Source: Coniferiporia sulphurascens | Taxonomy: Eukaryota > Basidiomycota > Agaricomycetes > Hymenochaetales > Hymenochaetaceae | Direction of reading: 5' to 3' | DNA: 64,000 nucleotides | Assembly: GCA_002794785.1 (NCBI GenBank) | Contig: NBBA01000012.1 | Coordinates: forward strand, 1,426,001 to 1,490,000 | Part shown: in pieces, positions 35,838 through 47,224 of the stretch | How positions within the stretch are numbered: position 1 is the stretch's first letter | Layout: every line of letters starts with the position of its first letter | The notes under the pieces: model-generated | Told to the model about the DNA's origin: nothing | Databases searched by the model: none | What the model saw: the letters and a program-made list of their open reading frames with translations, nothing else | Position numbers and translations under genes: made by a program

Positions 35838-36600
35838 ATGTCGTTCGATTCTCCTCTTTTTGCGGAGTTTCCAGAACTAGCTAAACTCTCGTGAGTTTCT
35901 GCAAAGAGCAAGATCCACTTGGACGAGTTTTGAACACCCCTATCTGAACTACTTATCAAGGCGAGAGGACCTGGAGGACATGTTAAATGATCCCCAGTAC
36001 TTCCAGGCTATATTTCACTCGTTGCCGCAGGTGAAGACTATGCTTCAGACCCAAGTTGAGTTGGGCATGGCCAATGAAGAGCTTGCGAGTAAGTGTCGCC
36101 TCATTTTTCAAGCACTCAAGTTCCCGCTGTGGAAGAATTGTTTTTAATGAGGGCCATAGGAAGCAATCTCGCTATGCAGGAGCAACTATATCAATTACGG
36201 GCCGAGACAAAGGACGCGTTTGACCAAGCTAGGGCGATGGAGACACGATGGCGGGAAATTGAGAAGGAGCAGAGAGAAGTTTATCAGGTACGCCTTCTTT
36301 CTTTATGTGATACTTCATTTGCTGCTGGCAAGAACCTGATCCTACGAAAAGCGGTTTTCCCCGCAATTCCTGCTCATGCGTCTCCGGCACGCGACGACGG
36401 CACAAGATGACGCTTCTGAAGCACTTGCGTCCGCATTCATCCAATCATCGTCAACTCCACCGCCCGGTCAAGCAGAGTCTAACGGAAAATATGTGGACGC
36501 ATTTGTGAAGGAGTTCAAGGAATCGAGGAAGACTTATCACAAACGGGTTATGTGGGGCGACCGATGGACTGCGGGAAAAGTCGATTGGCGTGATGAATAG
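35838..36600 (+). CDS. VPS37: ESCRT-I subunit VPS37 (Mod(r) domain)
   Basis: Component of ESCRT-I, which sorts ubiquitinated cargo into multivesicular bodies on endosomes. Four exons: 35838-35890, 35961-36088, 36160-36287, 36352-36600, giving 185 residues. The N-terminus MSFDSPLFAEFPELAKLS joins across intron 1 to REDLEDMLNDPQYFQAIFHSL. The rest is a coiled-coil Mod(r) domain (VKTMLQTQVELGMANEEL, SNLAMQEQLYQLRAET, RWREIEKEQREVYQ, FSPQFLLMRLRHAT). The C-terminus (YVDAFVKEFKESRKTYHKRV, ending VDWRDE) is typical of fungal Vps37. It is short for the family but complete, and all junctions are in phase. Confidence 0.9.
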
Positions 36601-37273
36601 ATCGAGGGCCGGCAGGTGCGTTTTATTTTCGTGTCTATCGAAGGCTGCGCCATACACTTAGATTTGCAATGTCTATATTGTATTTCACTAGGCACTTGTT
36701 TGTATTTTTAGTATATGTATGCATCAGCTACCGTCTTTAATTTTCGGAACGGCCGCAGAAGAAACAACCTCGGATCTGGGGAAAATATTCTCTTTTCTGT
36801 ATAAGGGGCGACCTTTGCTAAGATTCCGATGCGCCATCACCGACAGAACCCCAAGAACTATTTGCCGTACCTTGTGATCTATTCACGGAGAATCGCTACT
36901 GTCAATTTCCCCGCATTCCTGGCTTCTAGGTCTAGGTTTGTGAATCATCGCGATGCAGCCATAGGTTCTCTCGGAAAAGCATTGCTAGAATCTCGAGGCC
37001 CGCCCCAGGTTGTAGCTACCTTCTACTGCAGCTGGGCTAGTATTAGACACACACTGCTTGCTATTGCTCGGGTGAAACTATGATCTTTTCAATAATGAAG
37101 CTTGGGTCCGCCGACGTTGACGCGTGTGCAACGCGCTGTACGCTAGAATGAAAGTGCCGCTCCAGATTCTGGTTGTTCAGTACGATTAGTATATAATGCC
37201 GAGAATTTGTCTTTGCTCTACGTGCTTTGTTCCTTCAACACCATACACACTTCTCCACAGTTGTCTATCCGCC
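36601..37273. promoter_or_regulatory. Promoter region of the LPMO gene
   Basis: About 670 bases between VPS37 and the LPMO. TATATAA at 37190-37196 lies 78 bases before the start codon, followed by a C/T-rich leader, as expected for a strongly regulated secreted enzyme. Carbon-catabolite sites were not assigned. Confidence 0.55.
37190..37196 (+). promoter_or_regulatory. TATA box of the AA9 LPMO gene
   Basis: TATATAA, 78 bases before the ATG at 37274. Confidence 0.6.
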
Positions 37274-38845
37274 ATGCTTTACAGTCTTGCGTTAGCCCCC
37301 GTGCTAATGCTGTCGGCTTCGGCGCACACCATCTTCCAGGCTAGTCCTTTTTCTGTCTGTCTTTCGTTATACTTAGTGCTAACCCACTCCGCAGGAAATG
37401 TACGTGAACGGTGTTGATCAAGGCCACGAAGTCGGTATTCGCGTGCCCACTTACGACGGCGTATGTACCAGTTACTTGTCTTGTGTTAAAACATCCCCAG
37501 TATCGAACTTACAGAACTGAACCCCACCTTCCTCTATTCCTTTGCTTGAATAGCCGATCACCGATGTTACTTCGAACGACCTCATCTGCAACGGCGGTAT
37601 TAATCCGTACCAGCAACCTGTGTCTCAGGCCGTCATAACCGTCCCCGCCGGCGCGTCAGTAACGGCGGAATGGCATCACACGCTCGCAGGAGCTGATCCA
37701 AGCGATCCTGCTGACCCTATCGACCCCAGTCACAAAGGTACGTGCTTATTTTTGCCCCGGAAAACTGAAGTGGCGGGGAACTGACGCGCTGATTTCAAAA
37801 GGACCGGTCATCTCCTACCTGTAATTCTTTTTTCTTCTGTCAAAGGATGCGGAAACTAAATTAATATTTTCCAGTGCGCAGATCCCCGATGCAACTCAAA
37901 CTTCTGTCACCGGTCTCAAGTGGTTCAAAATCTACGAAGACGGACTGGACGTGTCTGACCAGTCATGGGGTGTCGACCGCATGATTGCGAACAAGGGCAA
38001 GGTCACCTTCAGCATTCCGTCGTGTATTCCTGAGGGCCAATACCTTCTGCGCCACGAGGTGATCGGTGAGTCCTTTCATAGTTAACCGATGATTGAAAAT
38101 GTCGTTTAATACGTACTGGAAAGCCTTACACGCTGCGACAAGCTACCCCGGAGCGCAATTCTACGTGGGTTTTTTTTCTTCTACTTGTACATGTAAATGC
38201 TAACCTGAGGTACGGAACAGATGGAATGCGCACAACTTCAAATTACAGGTGGTGGAAGCACTCAACCCGCTACTGTCAGTTTCCCCGGTGCATACAGCGG
38301 ATCCGACCCAGGTAAGTTCCGTTATGGCTGCCATGGGAAGCCTGCTTTTTCTGACAATGTTCGTATAATACAGGCATCACAATTGACATCTACCAGACTC
38401 TCGAAAGCTACACTATCCCAGGTACGTGGGACCACGTCAAAACAGACGCAAAGGTGTTGTATTAAAAACGTTATTTTATGCGTACAGGCCCGGACGTTTT
38501 TAGCTGCAGTGGCTCAACAGGCAGTACGCCGAGCTCAGCACCCGCACCATCCCCGACGACCTCGGCCTCGTCCGCGCCGACTACGGTCTCGACCCCCGCT
38601 GCTCCGTCTACGACCGCTACAAGCGGAGCTGCTGCCGAGTATGCACAATGCGGTGGAACAGGGTTCGTAAACAATTCCATTCTATTCTTCGGTCACTTAC
38701 GGAATGTCTTTTTATCAGTTTCACCGGCCCGACCACATGTGTGTCTCCATTCACCTGCCAGGCCCTGAACGAATATGTGAGAAATTTAATAAACCCGACA
38801 TTAAAACGAAATTAACACTTCATACAGTACAGCCAATGTCTCTAA
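37274..38845 (+). CDS. AA9 lytic polysaccharide monooxygenase with C-terminal CBM1
   Basis: Secreted copper enzyme that cleaves cellulose or hemicellulose oxidatively. Eleven exons: 37274-37339, 37395-37460, 37554-37737, 37802-37820, 37875-38065, 38124-38164, 38221-38311, 38374-38421, 38488-38662, 38719-38776, 38828-38845; 318 residues. A signal peptide ends ...SASA, leaving His18 as the mature N-terminal residue, the first histidine-brace ligand; the second is in EWHHTLAG (about 85-86) and the axial Tyr is in GAQFYMECAQ (about 189). A Ser/Thr/Pro/Ala linker joins a complete CBM1 ([14 protein letters not shown] and CQALNEYYSQCL). Four exons are under 50 nt (19, 41, 48 and 18 nt). Intron 1 requires a GC donor (CAG then gctagt) for frame. 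Regioselectivity cannot be told from sequence. Confidence 0.96.
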
Positions 38846-39682
38846 ATTGGCCGGCGCCTCCGGTATTGATGCTGCTACTGTGGTCATCCGTGTACATCGA
38901 GATTTTCCAGTATTATCATGCAGTACGACGTTCATGTCTCGGCCAGGGTAGTATTATGGAGCTTGTCAAATATACGTACCTATTGTATCATCACCGTTCG
39001 GCTAGCTTGATCATAGATGAATTGTCTCTTTATCCCATTGGCTCGTGTTTTCAAACCCGGAGCTATTCGGTGAAAAGCCGGCCAATTTCTGTGACGACTC
39101 TTTTCCCTCTTCTACGAATGCCCCTCACCAGGTTTCAGGAGGCCATATTACGAGGGACGCTACCAAGACCTATCAAAAGCGAGGTCACCTTCGTAATCTC
39201 ACAGCCTGGGAAATACGAAACGGAAAGACCAAACTCGTCTCAGACCAAAGGGTTGAATAGATTCTACGGGTCTCTCATAACTAAGAGCTTTGCACACGGC
39301 CGGACTTGTATAATGATTTATGATTAATGAACATTGAGCATTTGTACAGATGTGAGCAGATCTTTCGCGTCCCCTGTTATATAGTTCAAGTACACAAATA
39401 CGAGGATTTCGTTCTGCCATAGTGCCACTGAGGTGAATGTGAAGATTTATCAAATGCTCCTCTTGCAGATCAAAGCCATTAATTCTGAGCTTTACCGGGG
39501 TAGTCCGCGTAGTGTATATTTTTAACACATCATTGCAAATCGGCAAAACAGATGATGATCGGCAGACGGATTTTCTTGTCCGCGCCGCGCTTATCTTCCC
39601 GCTGAACCATGAGGTCTTGTGCGAAATCCGTCCACGCTCAAATGGTTCCTCGTCCACAGAGCTATCGCAGACCACGACTGCG
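38846..39682. other. Intergenic between LPMO and amidohydrolase
   Basis: About 840 bases. The open frames in it show no family motif. It should carry the LPMO 3' UTR and the amidohydrolase promoter. The frame at 39512 continues upstream of ATG 39683 without a stop, so a longer N-terminus is possible. Confidence 0.5.
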
Positions 39683-42600
39683 ATGGACAGAAAAGCAGCA
39701 CTCGACATAGAGCAGGACACCGCAATTTTGGCAGTGCGCCAGAAAACGCGCCGACGCCGTCCATGGCCAATCCTGTTCTTCGTTCTCCTTTCGTTCTCTG
39801 TTCTCGGAACCCACATTCATCTTAATCGCACGGGCATTTCGCGCACCGTGCGTATCCCAGCGAATGCTGCACAGATAACTGCACGCTGTGAAAACCTCAA
39901 ACTCGAGCCGGGGCCACCGCCGACGTTTAAAGATCGCACAAGCTCGGATAGATTCGTCTTCGGGACGAAGCCAACACTGATCAAGAACGCCACGATCTGG
40001 ACGGGAAGAATCGACGGATTGGAGGTGATCAAAGGAGATGTCTTGCTTGCTAATGGCCTCATAAAGTCTATTGGTCACGTCGTTGATGTTTCCCTCTACG
40101 ACGACTTAATAACTGTCGACGCAAATGGTGCATGGCTTACTCCCGGGTACGTCCTTATTTGTGCTTCATTTGGTACAAGAAGTTCTTAAAGGTATCGCAG
40201 CATCGTTGATCTACACTCACACATTGGCGTGGAATCCGCACCGGGGCTTAGTGGTGCCAACGATGGTAACTCGCGCAAGGGTATCGCCCAGCCCTGGTTG
40301 CGTTCCCTTGACGGGATCAACACGCACGATGATGCGTACCACCTTTCCATCTCAGGCGGTGTGACGACCTCTCTTGTACTTCCCGGATCAGCAAACGATA
40401 TCGGTGGTCAAGCATTTGTCATTAAACTACGTGATACTGCCGAGCGCACACCAACATCCAAGCTTCTTGAACCGCCTTTCACGCTTAACAGCTCGGATAC
40501 CATTGACCTTTCCCTTCCGCCCCGGTGGAGGCAGATGAAGTACATTCCATCGCTTTCTCTTCGCGATGTGGGCTGAGTTTTTGCATAGACACGCGTGTGG
40601 TGAAAATCCGCGCCGTGTATACGGAAACTCACGCATGGATAATATATGGGCATTCCGCGAGGTGTATGACAAGGCACGTCAAATAAAGGAAAAGCAAGAT
40701 GCATATTGCGAAAAGGCACTTGATGGCGAATGGGCCGGTCTCGGCGCATTCCCTGAAGAGCTTCAGTGGGAGGCGCTGGTCGATGTTCTGAGAGGACGAG
40801 TCAAGGTTCAAGTTCATTGCTACGAGACAGTCGACCTGGATGATATTGTTCGCGTATGTTGTATGCATTCACCCTTGCCATTAAGGGACTCTGATAGCCC
40901 CAAACATTCCAATGTCAGCTCACAAACGAGTTTAAATTCCCTATCGCCGCGTTCCACCATGCGCACGAGACATACCTTGTCCCAGACCTTCTCAAACAGG
41001 CGTATGGTAGGTCGCATAAAACATTTCGGACAATAAGTCTACTAATGTTATTCCTCCGCAGGTCATACACCTGCGTCCGCGATGTTCGCAACGAATGCGC
41101 GGTATAAACGCGAAGCCTACCGCGGCTCCGAGTTTGCGTCCAAGATTCTCGCAGAGCATGGGATTCAGGTAGTTATGAAGGTAAACCATTAATAAGCCCC
41201 AAAGGAATGATATTCAATCTACGTTTTTAGAGTGATCGTATGTCTGCTCCATAACCTCGTATTCTCCGAGAACATGATACAGATATCATCATAGACCCTG
41301 TCCTTAATTCGCGCTTCCTTCTTTACGAGGCGCAGCAGGCTTACTATTATGGCCTGCCGGATAACATCGCTTTAGCTTCGGTAACAACGACCCCTGTGCA
41401 GGTCATGGGTATGGACCACCGTATTGGCTTTATCAAAGAGAATTACGACGCCGGTGCAGAATCTTTTCACCTGATATAAGCGTAGAACACGAAGCTAATA
41501 CATCACAGACCTTGTCATCTGGGACTCACACCCCCTTGCGCTCGGCGCGACTCCCAAGCAGGTTTTCATCGACGGCATCGCGCAATTAGACGCGCCGTAC
41601 ACGGCGCAAAAGCCTGCGAGTTTTCAGAAAGTTCCGAAGACGCCGGACTTCACTAAGGAGTCTGCGGACGCGGTGAAGTACGAAGGTCTCCAGCCTCTCG
41701 AGCCGCGGAAGTCCGTCACTGGGACAGTCGTGTTCACGAACGTCAGGAGTGTGACAGTCCGCTCCGCCACAGGCAAGAGCGTCGTCAATGCTTTCGAGGC
41801 CCAGGGCGATAGCGAGCTTGGCGTGTTCGTGGTCCTAGACGGAAAGGTCGTGTGTGTTGGTATGCAGAGTGCCTGTGCGTCGTTCCTCGCGGCGCCGGAT
41901 GCCGAGATCGTCGACCTCAGAGGGGGCTCGATCTCTCCCAGTCTCGTGTCGTATGGTTCTCCGTTGGGCCTCGAGGAGATCCAGGGTGAGGCGTCGACGC
42001 GCGATGGAGCCATACCTGATCCTCTGGAAAAGAGTGCACCGAGTATCGTGGGTGGCGACGGTGCACTGATCCGTGCTGCAGACGGATTGCAGTTTGCGAC
42101 CCGTAATGCCTAGTGGGTACCCTTTTGTCAGGGTCGCGGAACCTTCACAAGCGCATTGCTGACTTCTTTTTCTCCTGGGAACAATCATCAGTCTGGCGTA
42201 TCGTGCTGGTGTGACCGTCGGAGTTACGGCACCGATTCGCTCTGGTTTCTTGAGTGGACTTAGTACAGCCTTTGGGCTTGGAGCTGCGCACAAGTTAGAG
42301 GCCGGAGCAGTTGTACAGGAGACTGCCGCCATGCACGTCGCTGTCGGTCATTCCGCCTCTTTCGCGAGTGTAAGCACACAAATAGCAGCGCTCCGTCACC
42401 TGCTACTCGCCGGTGGCTTGGGCGACCTCGGCGCGTCTTTCAAGGATGTGGCAAATGTAGGTCTTCCATCTGTATTCCTGCCGAATGTTTCGTTGATTTC
42501 TTTAATTCAGGGAAAGGTGACGCTCGTCGTCGAAGCGGAGAGTGCAGACGTGATCTCGACACTCCTGCAGTTGAAGAAAGAGGTGGAGGGGAAGACCGGC

Positions 42601-43201
42601 GTAGCCATGAAGCTGACAGTTTCCGGCGGCGCGGAGGCACACCTTATTGCTAAGGAGCTCGCGTCCGCAGACGTTGGGGTCATAGTCGTACCCTCACGTC
42701 CCTATCCATCCAAATGGGAGCAGCGTCGGATGTAAGTGGCTCATACTTGTCCACTTCGATCGTTATAAACTGACTTGGCCTGGGTTGTGCCGGCTCCGCA
42801 GACTGCCTGGTCCGCCTGTGACAAAGGACAGCGCGATTTCACTGCTGCTTGCGCATAATGTGACAGTCGGCATCGGCATCGAAGAAGCCTGGAGCGCGCG
42901 GAGTACCCGTTTTGACGCGGCGTGGGTAAGTGTTCTACCCGACTTTTCTGTAAAGTGCTTGCTAATGTCCTGTTTGTATATTGTCGCGCTGCTCCGACAG
43001 GCTGCTCTGGAGGCCGACGGCGACATTACGAAAACGCAGGCGCTAGCGCTAGTCTCATCAAATCTCGAGAAACTCCTTGGCCTCGACGTGAAAGCAGAAC
43101 TTGCTGATCTCGTCGCTACAGAAGGGGGTGATATGTTTGACTTCGAAGGCAAGATCGTTGGCGTGATCTCCCCCAGAAAGGGAGCTGTTGACCTCTTTTA
43201 G
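39683..43201 (+). CDS. Membrane-anchored amidohydrolase with a degenerate second copy
   Basis: Metal-dependent hydrolase of the amidohydrolase superfamily; substrate unknown. Twelve exons: 39683-40146, 40201-40539, 40589-40853, 40919-41006, 41062-41180, 41231-41237, 41295-41453, 41509-42112, 42192-42456, 42511-42731, 42802-42925, 43001-43201; 951 residues. A hydrophobic helix (PWPILFFVLLSFSVLG, about residues 30-50) anchors the N-terminus. The first half has the metal site: DLHSHIG (His160, His162), QVHCYE (His344), FHHAHETY (His369-372) and SDHP (Asp427). From about residue 560 a second, similar fold begins (VTGTVVFTNVRSVTV). At the place of HxH it reads GSISPSLVSYGSPLG, so ligands are missing. 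Exon 6 is 7 nt long. Similar two-part proteins occur in fungi as predicted amidohydrolases; the double structure is inferred from motif order. Confidence 0.85.
41231..41237 (+). other. Seven-nucleotide microexon in the amidohydrolase gene
   Basis: AGTGATC between intron 41181-41230 (ending TTTTTAG) and intron 41238-41294 (starting GTATGT). It supplies Ser, Asp and the first base of His in the metal-site motif SDHP. Without it both frame and the catalytic Asp are lost. Confidence 0.8.
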
Positions 43202-43931
43202 TTTGTTATTATTCTCAAATTTTTGCGATGAGCGCGTGTATCTGATCTTTGATACTGTTTTCTATGACTCGGGGAAAGGAAGAAGTGCGGTGATTTTGTA
43301 CAATTTTCCCTAATCAGAGGCACAATAAAAGTTTTATGGGGGTTCTTTGCCCTCATATATTCATCCGGTACAGATCATTACAGGCCATGAGCCGAGCGCA
43401 CCCTACGATGCGACGACTTTTATCTTGGACTACGAAAGGGGGAAACGAAGACAGGGAGAGTGGAATTCGTCGATTTAAAAAATATAAACACAAGAGAAGA
43501 CGCATCCCGCTACCTACAACCCTGTAAATGGACAGTGGGCCAGCTCGAGATGCGTCAAAAAGGGTGTCACATCTCTGGTTTAAACCGACCAGTAGGTGCT
43601 TCGGGGGTGAAGAGTGGCTACTGTAGAATGTGAAGTTTCCGTTTGGGGTTTCTGCAAATACAGAAACAGCCGCTGGGTTGCATGTAAATGCCGTCTGAAT
43701 TAGTCGTTTATGTATGGGAAGAAATAGAGAAATAAAGTAACAAAAATGGAGCATGTCGGACTGAGGGTTTATTCTCTTCCCGAAGCTCTTCATAAAAGGA
43801 ACAGGCGAAATCTAATCTTGTCAAGCGACGCCAAGTCTTGATTGAAAGAAAGCAAAGGGGACAACAAGTAAATCCCTACCCTATCTCAAAAACTTGAGAG
43901 TATACGGATAAGGGCACAGGATTTCACCATT
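43202..43931. other. Convergent 3' region between amidohydrolase and FZO1
   Basis: About 730 bases between two genes facing each other. It holds both 3' UTRs. AATAAA-like strings occur near 43325 (+). No other feature is seen. Confidence 0.5.
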
Positions 43932-46588
43932 TCAGAGATCGCCGGCAGCACACACGTACGACCGCACGTCGCTCGTTCGACCTTGAACGTCACTAAACCA
44001 GACGAGCGCCTTTTCCGCTTGGCGTTTTACACCCTCCGCACTCTCGACTTCCTTCGAGCGCGCTTCCATCGCGCCGCGGAAACGCTCACGCTGTTCATAC
44101 GACGCGATGCGCAACACCTTGCGAACTTCGCGTGCAACACGCTCCGCTTGCGCACCCACGAACGTCGTTTCTGTATCCGTGTTCGTGCTGCCGTCTTCTA
44201 CGCGTAGTAATTCCGCACGCACGCGACGTCCAACAGTACGCGGGATAGTGTGGGGCAGTTCATACACAAGATATACCGAAAGTCCGATCGTAACTGCACC
44301 CAGTACGGGTGCGGCCCATTTGCGTGCAGTCTCGTTTCCGATGAGGTCCGTGATACGCGAAACACCTTCAATGATGCTCCCGACGCCAAGTGCCTTGCCG
44401 CTGAACATAGTGAGCGCGCCAACACCAACAGAAGCAACGCCGAGCGCAGATGGGAAATGTTCTTCTTCCTCCGCTGCAGAAACCTTATCGCTGTCCTCAT
44501 TTCCGAAGTACGTGTTATAATGATGGAAAACGTCAAAGACGTCATAGAACGAAGGCTCGAGCATGTCTTCACGTCGCGCAAGACCGATTCCCAGTCCGTA
44601 TAAGCCGCCAGCAACAATGGCACCGTGTCGTGATCTGCCGTACCTGCCTCGGTGGCGCGCGAACATCGCCTCGGGCATAAACACGCGACGCGAACGCTCA
44701 ACGCCCTCAGGCATAAAGCGCTCACCAAGAGCCTGAATGTCCTTAACGTTATTCGTGGTTGACACACGCGCATCATCCTCGACAATCTTCACCGCCGCGT
44801 CTAGACTCGCAAGTAATGCCCTACGCACGTCGGAAATGTAATCCCAGATGCGTAAAATACCCGGGTAAGACGGCATGGGGACGAAAGGGTGCTCGACAGC
44901 GAGCTCTCCGGCACCGACGCGTTCAAGAGCTTGGTTAAGCAGATCCTTCGTATTACGGCGTGCTCCCAATGTACCATCTTCTTCAACCTGCAGAAGACTC
45001 TCTTCGAGCCCGTTACGGCTGTTCTGCATTTTCTCGAGCACTGGGCGTGCCCGGTTGAGGTCCTCCTTCGCTCTCTCGAGCTCGGCCCTAGCGAGAATAG
45101 CATTCGACCCGGTAAGGAGATCAACATCGGCCAGCAGATGAGAGAGATACGTCGCAGCCGGATGCAACTTCAATTTCGAGCGCTTGAGCAGTACGAACGA
45201 ACGCAAAGAAGACTCAAGTGATTCAAACGCCGAACTCGTAGGCTGCACGCCCAGCACTGCGGACGAGTCAACAAAGTGCACAAGGTCCGCAGCATCCTCG
45301 TATGTTCTTGGACTGAGCTGCTTGACCTGCTCAAGTACAAGACGTCTGCATTTATCCTTGTTTCGGATGCCTTCAAACTTGTTGACGACAATGAAGACGT
45401 ATGCCTTCTCGCGGCTAGCCGTTTCCAAAAATTCCCTCGCGGAGAGCGTGAAGTGATTCTCAGCAGAGACGACAAAAACGACTACGTCGATCTCCTCCTG
45501 GCGTGCGAACAGTGCAGTGGTCTTGACGCTGTCGCGATTGAGCCCAGGTGCGTCAATGAGCGAGATGTCGGCAATGCCATTATTAAGGAAAGAGTCAGCG
45601 GAAGCGCGCGGGTCATTGATATATACCTTGACCATCTGCTGACTATCCTCATTTTCTGAGATAAGCTCTTCAAGGTCTTCGATGCTAGTACGCTTGAACG
45701 TAGACTCGTCCTTGGCAGAGTAACTGCTCGCATCGGTAACCGTAAGAACATGAACCTCCTCCTTGCCATCGTTCTCCGCAGCATCATGCACCTCACAGAA
45801 TGCGGTAGTACACGGTTGCTGGTCAACAGGCATAATCTCGCGCCGCAAGAGTGCATTGACGAGGGTCGATTTTCCCGCGTTAAGGTCGCCGGTGACGAGC
45901 ACCTTCGACGACGTATCCTCGACACGTGTGCGCAGTTTGTCGACGTGCTTCAGCGACGCAGAGATGCGATCGTCGAGCAAGTTCGCAATAGATGACTTCT
46001 CGAGCTGCGAGACAAGCGAGGAGGCGGTTGCTGACGAACCATGTGGCCCCATCTTGAGGTCAAGGCGCAGTACCTGGAAGTCAAGATCCGTCTTCGACGG
46101 GACAAGGCGTGCACCGTCCGTTACTTCCCCATTGCTGTCTACTTCTTCATCCATATCATCCCTGGCGGAGGACAGTGAGAACGAGCGAGGCTGACCCTTT
46201 CGGGTACGCTTCGTCAAGAAAACCTCAGTCCCGTTCTGCGGATCATCCAAGAACGTCATAGAGCGACGGAAGCTGGACGGACGCTTCGCCGGAGACGGAG
46301 ACGATGACGGGGCTTCATCGAAGTGGGGGTACCGGACAACCCACAGATCCTTGTTGAACTCGCGCAAGTCGGTTAATATCGACTTTGTCTGGTCAATGGC
46401 CTGGACAAGTCTGCGGTACGTCAGCAAGAAATCGAATACGCGTCCATTATACACGCTCACCGATTTTTGTTGGAGATAAACGCCTCCTGCACGTCCTCCG
46501 CGTTGAACTGTTTCTCAGCCTGCTGCAAAACCGGTGTGGGCGGGGTTGAAACCGTCTTCTGACGAATCGGCAAGTAGGACTGCGACAT
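43932..46588 (-). CDS. FZO1: Mitofusin, outer-membrane fusion GTPase
   Basis: Dynamin-like GTPase that tethers and fuses mitochondrial outer membranes. Two exons: 46588-46461 and 46410-43932, with a 50-nt intron; 868 residues. The start ATG lies in exon 1 (MSQSYLPIRQKT), which joins in phase to LVQAIDQTKSILTDLREFN. GTPase motifs: G1 GDLNAGKST (about 217-225), G3 DAPGLN (about 329-334), G4 NKFE (about 386-389). Two hydrophobic segments near 697-723 and 743-759 fit the paired membrane anchors of Fzo1 and are followed by a short coiled coil. A charged, low-complexity stretch (about 75-150) precedes the GTPase domain. It is followed on the same strand, about 640 bases away, by MSP1 upstream. Confidence 0.95.
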
Positions 46589-47224
46589 CCTTTCCACAGT
46601 GTTTTATTGGGCCAAAAAGACCAAAGGGCGATGGAAACTCCTTGTCGACGTTGCCGGCGTTGTCAGTGGTGGGCGCAACTTGTAGGGAGGACTCGGAGCA
46701 AAGGGGACCAGCGCTCTTCGCAATCCTCCGCGTCACGGATGACTAATTTAAATCTGTGTCACATAGAGTTTCCATAGTAGGTCTTGTGCCCTCACAACGG
46801 CGTGACTTTGCTCTTCCGGCGGTATCCATGTCTGGCCAGCCGGCCGGGCCGTTCTTAAAACCGTAATAATACTTTACGCAGTATTTCTGCTAGACGTAGC
46901 AACGTCCACTCTTTGCTCGATTTGCTCGATCTTCGTGAAGGAATCAGGAACACAAAGCGTATATCATAATTATAGTCTAATCAGAGTAATACATGTAAAA
47001 TAGGGTACTCAAACAACTCAGGAGGACGCTCTATCCCAAAGAAAACAGCGAGGCGACTCACTCGCTTGAACTGCGGATATGACTTTCCAAACAAGCGGCG
47101 TCGCACAAATGCGACTAGTTCGCTGTTTGGTTATTAGGACAGCAAAGGAGGTGTGAAACTAGCGCTCAACACGAACGATAAATAACATGGGCGCCCTGCA
47201 ACTACCTTCCAGGAGTTCACACCG
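46589..47224. other. Intergenic between MSP1 and FZO1
   Basis: About 640 bases holding the FZO1 promoter and MSP1 3' UTR. No gene or RNA is recognised. Confidence 0.5.
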
